A DNA stretch of 64,000 bases from Terana coerulea. Lineage: Eukaryota > Basidiomycota > Agaricomycetes > Polyporales > Phanerochaetaceae. Position 1 is the stretch's first letter; every line of letters starts with the position of its first letter. Positions 45,243-55,716 of the stretch are shown one piece after another. The notes under the pieces are model-generated. The model was not told where the DNA came from and made no database searches. It saw only the letters and a list, made by a program, of their open reading frames with translations. Location of the stretch: the NCBI GenBank assembly GCA_024811115.1, contig JAKOGH010000776.1, forward strand, positions 248,001-312,000, read 5' to 3'. The position numbers and the translations under genes were made by a program.

Positions 45243-46018
45243 ATGTTGTTGTACGAGGATATTCTGACCGGCGACGAAATGTTCTCCGATGCCTTCCCCA
45301 TGTGCGTACCTTCCGATGGTACTCTTAAGAGATGCACTGACTATGCACAACAGCAAGGAGGTAGATGGTATCGTCTACGAGGTTGACTGTTCTCTGGTTA
45401 CTGTCAAGGCTGGCGCCGATGTCGATATCGGTGCGTATATCGGCTTGCTATTTTAAATACAAGCGGCTAATATGCTCCGTTAGGTGCCAACCCATCCGCT
45501 GAGGACGCCGAGGATTCCCTCGAGGAAGGCGCCACCCAAGTCAACAATGTCGTCCACTCTTTCCGTCTCCAGACCACTTCCTTCGACAAGAAGTCCTATC
45601 TTACCTACCTGAAGGTCGGTCATCTATCGCGGGCGAAAGGGCCAGCGGCGCTCATCTACGCATTTATCAGGGCTACATGAAGGCGGTCAAGACCAAGCTC
45701 CAGGAGACGAACCCTGATCAGGTTGACGCGTTCGAGAAGGGCGCCCAGACCTTCGCCAAGAAGGTCGTTGGCAACTTCAAGAACTACGAATTCGTGAGTA
45801 TTCGAAGATTTCTTACTTCATAGCGCTAATGCTGTCATCACAGTTGACTGGCGAATCCATGAACCCCGACGGCATGGTTGCTCTTCTCGATTACCGTGAA
45901 GACGGCAGCACCCGTACGCGTTCCCAAGCTCAATCGCCATACTCATCACTCACGTTCACCTCACACTACAGCCTACATCACTTTCTGGAAGCATGGCCTC
46001 AAGCAAGTCAAGTTGTAA
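45243..46018 (+). CDS. TCTP: Translationally controlled tumour protein homolog (TCTP)
   Basis: Abundant cytosolic protein linked to translation, growth control and stress; the yeast homolog is TMA19. Exons: 45243..45301, 45354..45430, 45484..45614, 45671..45793, 45844..45913, 45972..46018; 168 residues, the usual length. Signature parts: N-terminal MLLYEDILTGDEMFSDAF, NVVHSFRLQTTSFDKKSY, GYMKAVKTKLQE, FKNYEFLTGESMNPDGMV, LLDYREDG, and C-terminal YITFWKHGLKQVKL. All phases close, so the gene looks intact. Confidence 0.96.
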
Positions 46019-46133
46019 TTGTTCGCTTACGATGTATTTTCTTTTGATTTTCTTTGGTGGATCGCTGTCATAGCATGGGAGGTAGTGTACTTCTCAGCAC
46101 ATTTGTATCAAGACTAACAAGCATGTATGCAAA

Positions 46134-47712
46134 TCATCGTGTATTGACGAGCGCTTCGAAATGAGAATCTACAGGATGTGGCACGTCCAACCAATCACAT
46201 CTACGATCATATACATGCAACGAGAGGTGCATCGCGTTTCGACGAATGCGGAGCACTGCAATTGGACAACCTACGATGGCAAGGGAAACCTTTCCATTCG
46301 CACGCAGTTGAGGAAGGAAGCGGATAACCTCTTCTTTTTGTCTGTCCTGTATACCCCCACGCCACCCTGTCGAACCGTAGCGTGAACCGAAACGCCCCAA
46401 CTTTTCATAGGTGAAGGTGACCAATTTCAGGGCTGGTAAGTTCAGTAATCCGTCCTGTAGGCGATGCCAGTCGACCACTCCGACCCAATAGTCAAAGAAC
46501 CCGCCGTCGTGATCGATCCCGAACCCAAGAGTAACAGTCTCGATGGTCGGGGGAAAGCTGGGCAGCATCGCTAATGGGAAGCCGGGTGTTGCAGCTTTGA
46601 AGGTTGCAAAACGATCGTAATAGTAGTTGGAGCTGAGGTACAGATGCAAGGATTTCAGAGATGTGCAGCAGGACAACACTCGCCAGTATTCTGAGTGACA
46701 ATAGTTGGTTAGATCAATGTGTCTGCACTCAACTTTTAGTGTGCGCACCTGGAGGCGGCTGCGTATACAATGCAGTCACGTCCCACCGGAGGTGTGTAAG
46801 ATGTTGCCCGACGTGTTGCAGCACCGAGGTTAAGGAGGCCTGCATAGCTCCAGGGAGCTGCTCGCATGCATCCAGGGAGCGTAGCCGGTCGGGCACGCAC
46901 GCTGCGCGCACCAAGTCCAGCGCAAGCCCAGGAACGGTCGACGGGAACACTAGAGACTCGATCTCCCAGTCCTTCAACGACGCGCGCAGCGTACTAGCCT
47001 GCGGGGCGAGCACGCCCTGCATGTTGGCCGGCAGCGCCCTGAGCCGCCAGCCCCAGAGGACGAGCGTTTGCACGGGGACGCGGCAGAAGAACGTCATGAG
47101 CGCGACCGCCTCGTCCTCGAGGCAGTCGTAGTCGGCCAGCTCCAGCATGCGTAGCTTTTCGGACCGTGCCCACTGTACGAGTGGCTGCGAGGTGGAGGTA
47201 GGAGTGGCCTTTAGGAGGCGGACGGTATGGAGGTGCTCCAGGACGTCGAGCACGCCGATCAGTGCTTGTGCGGACATGGTTGCTGTTCTCCGCGTTCGCG
47301 CCCGTACCTCCAGTACACGGATGCTACGGCGCAGGCGGCCGCTGTTATTGAGTGATTGTACAAATACTGCGTCGGCATGAAAGTCCTGCGGCTTCAATTT
47401 GATAGTGTACAAGAGGTGGTATTGACTGGCGGCCACCCAGGAGCGCGAGACAAGAGAACACGCTGACAGCGACTTGGGACTGTCGTGCAGATGATCAATG
47501 ACCATCTCAACCAGCTCCAAGGGAAGAGAAACCCGGTTTGGTAGTAACCTCCATAGAGGGTTATGTGGCCGCGAGATGATAGTAGTGCGGAAAGAGCGAG
47601 AATGCAGTGAGAAGGTGAGTGTGCGGGGACAAGCAGCACTCTGTGCGAGCGCTACATGCGTGAGTCTAAGACTTGCCTTATTCGGGAACGCTGGGCCACT
47701 CAAAATGACCAT
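46134..47712 (-). CDS. F-box-like protein, family A copy 1
   Basis: Likely substrate adaptor of SCF ubiquitin ligases; substrate unknown. Exons: complement(46749..47712), (46134..46690); 506 residues. The F-box-like core LPLELVEMVIDHLHDSPKSL, CSLVSRSWVAASQYHLLYTI lies at about residues 60-100. The middle has leucine-rich segments (LEHLHTVRLL, LRMLELADYDCLEDEA) and exon 2 starts at EYWRVLSCCTSLKSLHLYL, as in the paralogs at 55717, 58577, 60431 and 61983. The single intron sits at the same place in all copies. Its C-terminus is about 40 residues longer than in the paralogs. The ATG at 47712 is the first in the frame; the frame opens upstream only with a GTG. Confidence 0.78.
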
Positions 47713-47914
47713 AAGTAACAACTCTCGGACGGAAAGCAACACAACGCCAGCGAGCAGAACTATTCATCCGATATAAAGACCAAGTAGCGAGCAACGTACA
47801 ACAAACACAGAAATATAGGCGTTTTGAGGGTCAGTGCCACGCCACGGTGCATATACATATAATATTGTGCATCCAGCCGCTGGCCGTGTTGACCAATGGA
47901 AGACGATTGGACAT

Positions 47915-49663
47915 TCAGTCGTTACTACACACAAGCTCAGCACAGCCGTTGAGCCTATTCAACAGATGTCCGTCAACAGGAATGGAGTCCGAAACAATAA
48001 TCTTGTGTATACGAGACTGCTGCACTCTGAACCTGCGTTCTAAGGCGCTCACTAACGTTTCGTACATCTCCTGGGTGTCGATATGAGTGACGCGCAGCTC
48101 CTGCAAAGAAGGGAAGATAGGTTGTAGATGTCCAATGCTGTCGCCTCCGCCTCCTCCTCCTCCAAATGATGGTTCAGCAAGGAGGTTAATCACTTGGCTG
48201 TATGTTAACCTTTCCGCGAGCCAAAGCGAACGAATATTGGTCATGAGGTTGAGGCCGTTACGGTGGCACAACTTGGAATGGACGCCGCGATGGTCCTCAA
48301 CAATAAGTGTTTCTGGCTGCAGAGCGGCAGTGAAAACTGCTAGCCTTCGATACATGTGCGCGAGGTCAAAGCCTGTGACCGCAATCGTAAACCGGGCTGT
48401 CGAGGTATGAGTGGCGATCACGGACTTTGGGATCACAATACCTGTCGATGTCGGCAATGGTATCGCTGCAGTCCAGCCGCAGATTTGGAACCGCTCTTGT
48501 GAGTCGCCCATGGGTTTACAGTATTTGATATATACGGATAGGATCGGTGGTGCTCGCGGAACTGACTTTGTGTCTGAGAGAAACCGCGCTACGCCGCGAA
48601 TCCAACGTCGGTACGCATCATCGGCCACCGTGTCGTCTGCAATCATCTCCATTTCGACGGATGCACTGATAGGGAGATGAAGGTTGTGGAGGAGCAACGC
48701 AATGCCTGAAGGGTCACATCCGCAGACGAGCTTCAGAGACTGAAGCGAAGGAAGGGAGATGCGGTGGCCCAGTATCAACGATGGCGTGTCATCCATAATA
48801 TCGAAAAGCGGCTCCAGCTCCCAGTTGCCGTCACCCAGCTCGAGCTTCCTGAGATTCTTGAGGCCGTCAAGAGCTTGCAACAAGACACTCCAATGAATTT
48901 CAAGCATATCCGCGGTCGCGAAGTGAATGAAGGTCAGCGAATGGAGAGAGGCGGGTAAAGTAGAAGTCGCGAAAGACTCCATTTCGAATCGATGGGCAGT
49001 GAAGTTCGTGGCCCTTTGCATGCTGTCTTTGGTGATGAGACGCTGAAGAAATACCCCGTTGTCACCGAGGTCATATACAGTGAGATATTGGACGTTCGGG
49101 AGTTCCAGAGGAAATGGAGGTGTGAGATATGTGGGCCCGAAATGATGATTATAACGGCGCGGAAAGTAGACGTCGAGGAACTTGATGCGAGGCGCTGCAA
49201 TGATGAGGCTGGTCCATGCGGGCTGAATGCCTCCGTCTTGAGGAGAAGGCAAGCTGCCATAAACGGAGAGATTTAGCTGTTGAGATCTTTCCAAAAAAGC
49301 CTGAGTGCATTCTGGATCGGCGACGACAACGCGCGTCCATAGCGAAGGTGTGCGAAGGGCAACTTGTCGCCAGCGGCTACAGACATGGGTCACTTGCAAC
49401 CAACCGAGAATTGAGGAGTGCAGCCTGGTTCTGTCTGGCCAGCTCTCCAAAGAGGGAGGGGTCGTGAATGCAGCCGTCCAGCACGAAACGTAACGCAGGA
49501 GTATGTCGACCAGTAGCTCCTCGGGTAGACGCATGATCAGTGCGTTCGCGTTCAGCTTGCGACGAAGCCGTCCGATCTCTCGTATATGCTCTGCAATACT
49601 GGCCGCTATCTGCTCGCATTCCTCGGGTGTGAGAGGTGCAAAGAAACCAGTGGTTCCGTCCAT
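47915..49663 (-). CDS. F-box-like protein, family B, intact copy
   Basis: Single-exon gene of 582 codons. F-box-like core IMRLPEELLVDILLRYVS at about residues 43-60, preceded by a predicted helix with paired basic residues (RLRRKLNANA). LRR-like segments follow (LPSLQSLKLVCG, LKNLRKLELGDGNWEL). A run of seven glycines near residue 515 corresponds to a CCT/CCG-type triplet repeat at about 48145-48165 on the plus strand. A decayed homolog lies at 2018-3715 on the other strand. The role as an SCF adaptor is inferred from the F-box-like core; the target is unknown. Confidence 0.8.
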   Translation of the reverse strand: MDGTTGFFAPLTPEECEQIAASIAEHIREIGRLRRKLNANALIMRLPEELLVDILLRYVSCWTAAFTTPPSLESWPDRTRLHSSILGWLQVTHVCSRWRQVALRTPSLWTRVVVADPECTQAFLERSQQLNLSVYGSLPSPQDGGIQPAWTSLIIAAPRIKFLDVYFPRRYNHHFGPTYLTPPFPLELPNVQYLTVYDLGDNGVFLQRLITKDSMQRATNFTAHRFEMESFATSTLPASLHSLTFIHFATADMLEIHWSVLLQALDGLKNLRKLELGDGNWELEPLFDIMDDTPSLILGHRISLPSLQSLKLVCGCDPSGIALLLHNLHLPISASVEMEMIADDTVADDAYRRWIRGVARFLSDTKSVPRAPPILSVYIKYCKPMGDSQERFQICGWTAAIPLPTSTGIVIPKSVIATHTSTARFTIAVTGFDLAHMYRRLAVFTAALQPETLIVEDHRGVHSKLCHRNGLNLMTNIRSLWLAERLTYSQVINLLAEPSFGGGGGGGDSIGHLQPIFPSLQELRVTHIDTQEMYETLVSALERRFRVQQSRIHKIIVSDSIPVDGHLLNRLNGCAELVCSND

Positions 49664-50366
49664 ATCATTTGCGGCGAGGTGAAAGGTTTTACTGTGTGAC
49701 TGCGATGTATGAATGTCAATTTTATTTTACAAGGTGTAATTAATTCAGGCATACCAGGACGATACTACAGACTATAGCACCAAATTAGGATGTTCCTGGA
49801 ATGCTTTCAAGTCGACTGTCGTGGTGGTGTTTGAAGGAGTTTGCAATTGATCGCCGTCGGAGCGCCTGGAGCACCATGCCGAGACGGCAAGTCCGTGGCA
49901 GATGATCCGGCGAGCTCTGAACATTCTGAGTCTTCTCGGACGCAACTTCAACAAGTTCAAGATTCGACCTCTACGTCTGTGCGTTACTATTCTTTATACC
50001 ATTGCTTTTGTTGATGACTGAGCTCACCTCGCTATAGCTCGCTCCAGGTCTATGCATGCCTGCACTAGCGCCCCCTACGCTCGGGGGCACCTTTCTCCTC
50101 CACCATCTCGGGACGCTCGATGGCGTTACTTGGATGTCCGCTATCGCAATCCCCGCGACACGTCCACCCCAGAAGTCTCAGAAATCATGTGGTACATCCT
50201 CTTCTCTGGCCATTGATGGGCTCCTCGAAAGCCGCTTTGGAGCAGGTGGCATCAGTACCGGTGATGCAAGGGACAGACAGGGTCGAGGTCGTATAAAGTA
50301 TAAGATGGCGCGGCGGGGCTTGGCTGGGTGGCTTCCTGCTGCCTTATCCCTTGAAGCTGCGTGGAG
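49664..50366. other. Spacer upstream of MFS gene
   Basis: 700 bp between the start of the minus-strand F-box gene and the plus-strand transporter gene; a divergent regulatory region. Short open frames only. Confidence 0.4.
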
Positions 50367-52696
50367 ATGAGTGCCCCGCCGACGTACGCACAGGCTCAGG
50401 ACGAGAAGGACGCGGGCGCGGGGTCGGGGAGCCCAAAAGTCGGTGATGTAGAAGGGGGTGTCCTTGCAGAGACGAAGGATGTGTACGACGAAGAAGACTC
50501 TGGGGTCGACCCCGTGTATCAGGCAAAGGCGCGGATACTGAACGATGCGTTCCAGGAAATTGGCATGGGGAAGTATCAGGTACGTGCATGCCAGTACACT
50601 TGTTCCTTTTCATTGACGCAAAACTACTATCACAGTGGTATCTATTCGTAGTAACTGGGTTTGGATGGTTTTCGTGAGTGCACACTGCGATTTCCAGTTG
50701 ATTTAATCTTTGATCACGCCGCATATAGCGACAATTTATGGCCAGTAAGTCCTCGAGCAACATGCCATGGTTAAAACGGTGCAGATTCAACACAATGTTA
50801 TCAAGATCGTAACGAGTCTCATCCTCACCCCCGTCGTAAATGAGTTTGGGTTCGAAGGTCCCTGGCTCAAGCTAGGGCAAAATATCGGTCTCCTTGTCGG
50901 AGCCGCCTTCTGGGGCGTTGCCTCCGACGTCTGGGGCCGTCGGTACGTATATCAACATTCTGCGTACGACACCTTTCCGTTCTCACGGGTCTGCCCCCTC
51001 CTAGATGGGCATTCAACATCACATTGTTCATAACCGGTGTGTTCGCACTCGCCGCAGGCGGGTCGCCCGGATTCGTCGCGCTGTGCTCCTTGGCTGCGGT
51101 CTGGAGCATAGGTGTGGGCGGGAACCTGCCAGTAGACTCCGCGGTTTTCCTCGGTGCGTGCCTTCCTGTCAATGCTTTCAGGCAACAATGAAGGACGTTG
51201 AATGAACGCCGCCAATTTACAGAATTCATTCCGGCGTCTCATCAATACCTGCTCACCGTGCTGTCGATCTGGTGGGCGTTCGGACAATTAATTGGCAGCC
51301 TCGTACGTGCCTAGACCTTCTGTAATCTTGACATTTCCAATAATAACGGCATGCAGATCGCCTGGCCGTTGATCGCGAACTTTTCGTGCGCAGGGACGAC
51401 GCCCGCGACGTGTCCGCGCGCGGAGAACCAGGGGTGGCGGTACTTCATGTACACGATGGGCGGGCTGATGCTGCTGCTCTTCGCGCTGCGCTTCTTCGTG
51501 TTCCACCTGTACGAGAGCCCGAAGTACCTCATGGGCCGCGGGCGCGACGCGGACGCCGTCGCGGTCGTGCACCAGGTCGCGGCGTACAACGGCCGCACGT
51601 CGCGCCTCACGGTCGAGATGCTGCGCGACGCGGAAAGCACGCACGCCCCCGCCGACGGCTCGGCGCGGGCGAGAAGGCGATGGACACGAGTGCGAAGGCG
51701 GCGGTGGCGCGGAAGCTGAGGGCGTTCAGCGGAGAGCACGTGCATACTTTGTTCGCGACGCGGAAGTTGGCGTATTCGACGAGCTTGCTGATCGTCCTTT
51801 GGGGTATGCCTTCTCATATATGTGGTAGACAGAAACCGGCTAACCCGAGTCTATCTTTGCAGCTCTCATCGGCTTGGCCTTCCCGCTGTAAGTCTTCCAA
51901 TTCGAACCCCTTATATCTTTGGTTCTCAACATCGTCGGCTGCAGGTACAACGGCTTTGTGACATTCTTGTAAGTTACCCTACCTCCCGCACATAGACGAT
52001 GTGCACTGACCACTGCTGGTGCAGTCTGGCCACGCGTGGCGCCGACTTTGGTGACGGATCAACGTACATCACCTATCGCAACGTAAGTTCTGCATTTCCG
52101 AGCGCATGTAACCGGGGAAATCCCACTGACAGGTCATTTCCGTGCAGCAAGTTATTCTCAGCGTGATCGGCGTCCCTGGCGCGCTTCTCGCAGGGTGGCT
52201 CGTCGAGCTTCCCTTCCTCGGCCGCAAAGGCACCCTCGCGATTTCTACGCGTACGTCTCGCTTCCGCCGGTTGCGCGACGTTTTCTGACATACCGTGTGC
52301 GGGGAACAGTGCTCACCGGCGTCTTCCTGTTCGCCGGCACGACGGCACGGACGTCGGATGCGCTGTTGGGCTGGAACTGCGGGTACACGTTCACCAGCAA
52401 CGTCATGTACGGTGTCCTCTACGCCGTCTCGCCTGAGCTGTTCCCGACCAAGAGTCGCGGGACGGGTAATGCGATTGTGGCGACAGCGAACCGTATCTTC
52501 GGTATCATGGTGCGTTTAGCGTAAGGTCTGCTAGGAATGGTGCTAAGTGGACGTCTTACTGCAGGCACCCATCATCGCGCTGTATGCCAATCTGGCCACT
52601 GCGGTGCCCATCTATGTGGCGGGGGCGTTGTTCCTCGTGTCAGGGTTCATTGCGTTGTTGCTACCGTTTGAGCCGCGTGGCAAGGCCTCGATCTAG
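50367..52696 (+). CDS. Major facilitator superfamily transporter
   Basis: Membrane transporter of about 540 residues; substrate unknown (the layout recalls the SV2/sugar-porter-like group of fungi). Exons: 50367..50579, 50636..50673, 50729..50744, 50806..50942, 51005..51153, 51223..51302, 51357..51803, 51863..51887, 51945..51968, 52025..52082, 52148..52250, 52310..52509, 52565..52696. TM1 ends DNLWP; loop motif GVASDVWGRRWAF between TM2 and TM3 is the MFS A-like motif; YESPKYLMGRGRD begins the central cytoplasmic loop; ELFPTKSRGTGNA lies in the second half. Exon 3 is 16 nt. One base is missing at about 51657-51661 in the central loop (frame passes from HAPADG to LGAGEKAM); exon 7 is 447 nt where phase demands 448. 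Confidence 0.9.
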
Positions 52697-53371
52697 GACA
52701 ACTTTGGTCACGAATTCAATTGGGTTTCATGTACAGCAGAAATATTTGCATATAGTTGCTTATTAGTGCGGTACTGGAGCTTCACGCAAAGACCAGCAAA
52801 GTGAAGTGCGCGGGGGATTTGCGGCGGATTCCGTAAGTCCTGATGCGCCATCAATCCCGCCGCAGTGCAATATGTAACCGGCTGCCGACGACCTCGCAGG
52901 CTTGAACGCGAACCACCTCACACCGTTTGCAAGGACCCCGTCGCCGTCGCCGTCTCCCGCGATCACTGGTCCTCCATCCGCCGCTGGTATCAAACTCTGA
53001 AAATTGAGGTACCGATTCGATGCGGGCTTGCATCCGCGCGGCCGTTTCTTTCGGGCACCCATTCGCTGAAACGCTCGCCTCTTGCTCGCCGTTTGCCTGA
53101 CAGGCGACGCTAGTCCACAGCCGGTGGAGTGACGAAGGCCACGCCGCATGTGTGTACGAGCCTACATCTCGGCCGACTTTGGCGCACGACGTGGGGGCGG
53201 CCGGATGACGAGAGAGGCGGAGGTGCGGGGGGCGGCTAGGGCTTGACGGGACCAGTGGGCATCCGTCCAATCCAGAGCCTGGGACAGAACTCGACTTTTA
53301 TTTCCAACCCCCATCGTCCACGGCATGGATGCCATCTTTCCCTTGTTCTTTCATCTGCTTTGCGACCACCG
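52697..53371. other. Spacer upstream of RAX1-like gene
   Basis: No gene recognised; presumed promoter and leader of the plus-strand RGS gene. The open frame of that gene extends upstream to 53243 but without a better ATG. Confidence 0.4.
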
Positions 53372-55027
53372 ATGACGGGGTTCAGACCGCCCCGCATACG
53401 CCTCTCGCCCATCCTTGCCACTATCACTCTCGACGACGTTCTTTCCGGAGACACTTGCCAGCCCATCAGCCTCGCCGACTTCGAGCACTACCTCGAGCAT
53501 GTCGAGCACTCGTGCGAGAATTTGCGCTTCGTCGTTTGGTACCAGTCCTACCGCCGCCGGTTCTTTGCGCTGCCCCAGTCACAGCAGGCACTGAGCCCAG
53601 GGCCTCGCGAGTTTAATTTTGCGCTGCCCACTCCCGCCCGTACTGCCCAGCATGTGTCAAGAGCATCCTTACGAATAGCGGGGCTAGCAAGTGTGTACGA
53701 CGAGCCGACGTCCCCCTCAAGCCCCACATTCCAGAGCCACCCCCATGTCCCCCATGTCCTCCTCGTCTCTGCTCTCGACCCCGCTCTCGCGCACATTATC
53801 CGCGCCGCTCACCGTCCTGTCCACCATCCCATCGCGCAGCACCGGTGCCATGCCAGCACCACCCCGAGACGCAGCCGCTCCGGGACGAATGCACGCTCGT
53901 CGCCCACACCTTCCTCGGCCCCGCCGCGCCGTGCGAGCTCATGCTCCCGTCGGACCTCGCGGCCGCCCTCCTGGGCGACCTCGCGCGCAACACGCACCCG
54001 GACGTCTTCCTGCCCGCGTACGAGGCCGCGTACGACGCGCTGCTCACGACGTCGCTCCCGCGCTTCCTCGCCGCGATGGCGGACAACGTGAACTGGGAGA
54101 AGAAGGCGTACTGGTGGCTCTATGGCGGCGTGACGATGCTGCTCGGCTGGGCAATTGCGGTTGGCTGTCTGTTCATCGAGCACGCGCCCCGCGCGTCGCA
54201 GGGACGCCTGCGCGCGTGGCGGCTGCTCGCCGTGCCGTTTCTTGTGTTTGGGCTCGATGCAGATGTATTCTGCGTACCGAGGGTGTGTATATGCGCATAT
54301 GTCTGCAAATCTGGCCCTTACCATGTAGTACAGGTTCTGTTCTCAAGTCTGGGGCCGGGGAGGAACGCAATTGCGTCCATGGGAACTCGCCAATCCGCCG
54401 ACCTCGTCCTGGACGGCCTCATTAGCAGCTCCCGCCGAACAACAGTACGAAAACCATAAAAGCCTGCGGCGGATATCGTCCAGTTCGTCAGACAGCACAC
54501 GTGGGGACCTCGAAAAGGGAAATATAGAGATGGTCGAGGTCATGGACCTCCCTGGCATTGGGAAGGACAAGGCCATTGAGGTCATCCGCTTCGAAGACAT
54601 GCCCGTAGCCTCGACGTCCTGCAGCCCACCAAGCGGGCTCACCGCGATTGATACCCACATGGACGGCTACCGCGACACCTGGGACGCGCCACCCTCCCCG
54701 CCTCTTCCCACCTCCCCTTTCCCACCTCCGTCCCGAATTCAACAGCAAAACCAAGCACGGACGCGAAGCCGAGACTTCACCCTGCGGCCCCGCGCGAGCG
54801 TCCTCTCCCTGCTCTCCAGGACGCGCGCGCCGGTCGCGCCGTACGCCGCCGCGCCCATTGCGTCGTCTGGTGGCGCGCCGACCCGCGTGTTTGGCCCGGA
54901 GCGCGTCGTGCTCGACCCGCGCATCCGCGCCGTGCACCGCCGCATCATGCGCGACATCATGCTCGCCGGCTTTGTGCTCGGCACGGCCCTGACGGTGGTG
55001 GTGGTCGCGCTGCCCGCGGGGCGGTGA
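53372..55027 (+). CDS. RAX1: Rax1-like RGS-domain membrane protein
   Basis: Family with an N-terminal RGS-like domain and three predicted C-terminal membrane spans; Rax1 marks bud sites in yeast. Exons proposed: 53372..53690, 53735..54282, 54334..55027; about 519 residues. The RGS-like halves are LADFEHYLEHVEHSCENLRF and QPLRDECTLVAHTF...NTHPDVFLPAYEAAYDALL. TM1 is in WWLYGGVTMLLGWAIAVG; MQMYSAYRGFCSQVWGRGG and LRPWE are family marks; the C-terminus is FGPERVVLDPRIRAVHRRIM followed by the last span. One extra base at about 54251-54253 shifts frame before MQMYSAYRG; exon 2 is 548 nt where phase demands 547. Intron 1 (53691-53734) is weak: an alternative is that its sequence is coding and further indels exist in the Ser/Pro-rich linker. 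Confidence 0.82.
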
Positions 55028-55716
55028 TGGTCGAGGTTCGCTTTCGTGGATGGAGAAGTTTGGAATATGTATGTTGGTCGAGCTCAGGACGCTCAAAGGA
55101 ATAGACAGTCACATGGGGATGGATCGTGCTTCCTGGTTGTGTCGTATGTTGTATCATTAGCTGACTTCTGCCTACGCTCTCTATCTGTTGTATTTTACTC
55201 ATCTACTTTTCCCCGTCTGTAATGAGCCAGGTTGCTCTAGGTGGATTGATAACTGAACACAAGTACTGTTGAAGTCGTTGCTCTCGAATGCGCTGAACTG
55301 GTTAGGATGTAGGTCCAGGTTGCTTAGGGCTCGCTTTGTAGCCTCTTTCACGCGGGACGAATAGCTCAATAGGGGTTCGAATTTTACTCGACTAGCAGTG
55401 GCTAGCCTTCTTCAGCTTCAACGGCCTTGACACCGACCACAACTTGTAGATATGCTACTTAGGAACACATTGAACGGAGTAGCGGACAATATAACTTGTC
55501 GTACTGCTCTGCATACTGATTCTATCCGTAACAGTAATTTGTAGTGATGGTTCAGAACATAACAAAGACTCGGAAGAGTGAGTGGCTGGGGGAAGGGGGA
55601 ATCATAGTCTCCGTGGCTGACTGAACCTTGTATATCGGGAAAACTCACACATCGCGCGCGACGTACTGCGGGTCACCACCTTGGATTAGTACTTCAAAAC
55701 TTCAGATTCCACCGGC
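55028..55716. other. Spacer before the F-box cluster
   Basis: No gene. A GGTTCGAAT tRNA-B-box look-alike at about 55374 lacks a matching stem. Confidence 0.4.

Noticed and set aside
4636..54254. Programmed +1 ribosomal frameshifting as an explanation for the indels
   Set aside because: Sites share no heptamer or stop context, both +1 and -1 changes occur, and the genes involved are not known to use frameshifting.
55370..55390. GGTTCGAAT resembling a tRNA B box
   Set aside because: Flanking bases do not form a T stem and no A box or acceptor stem can be found at the right distance.
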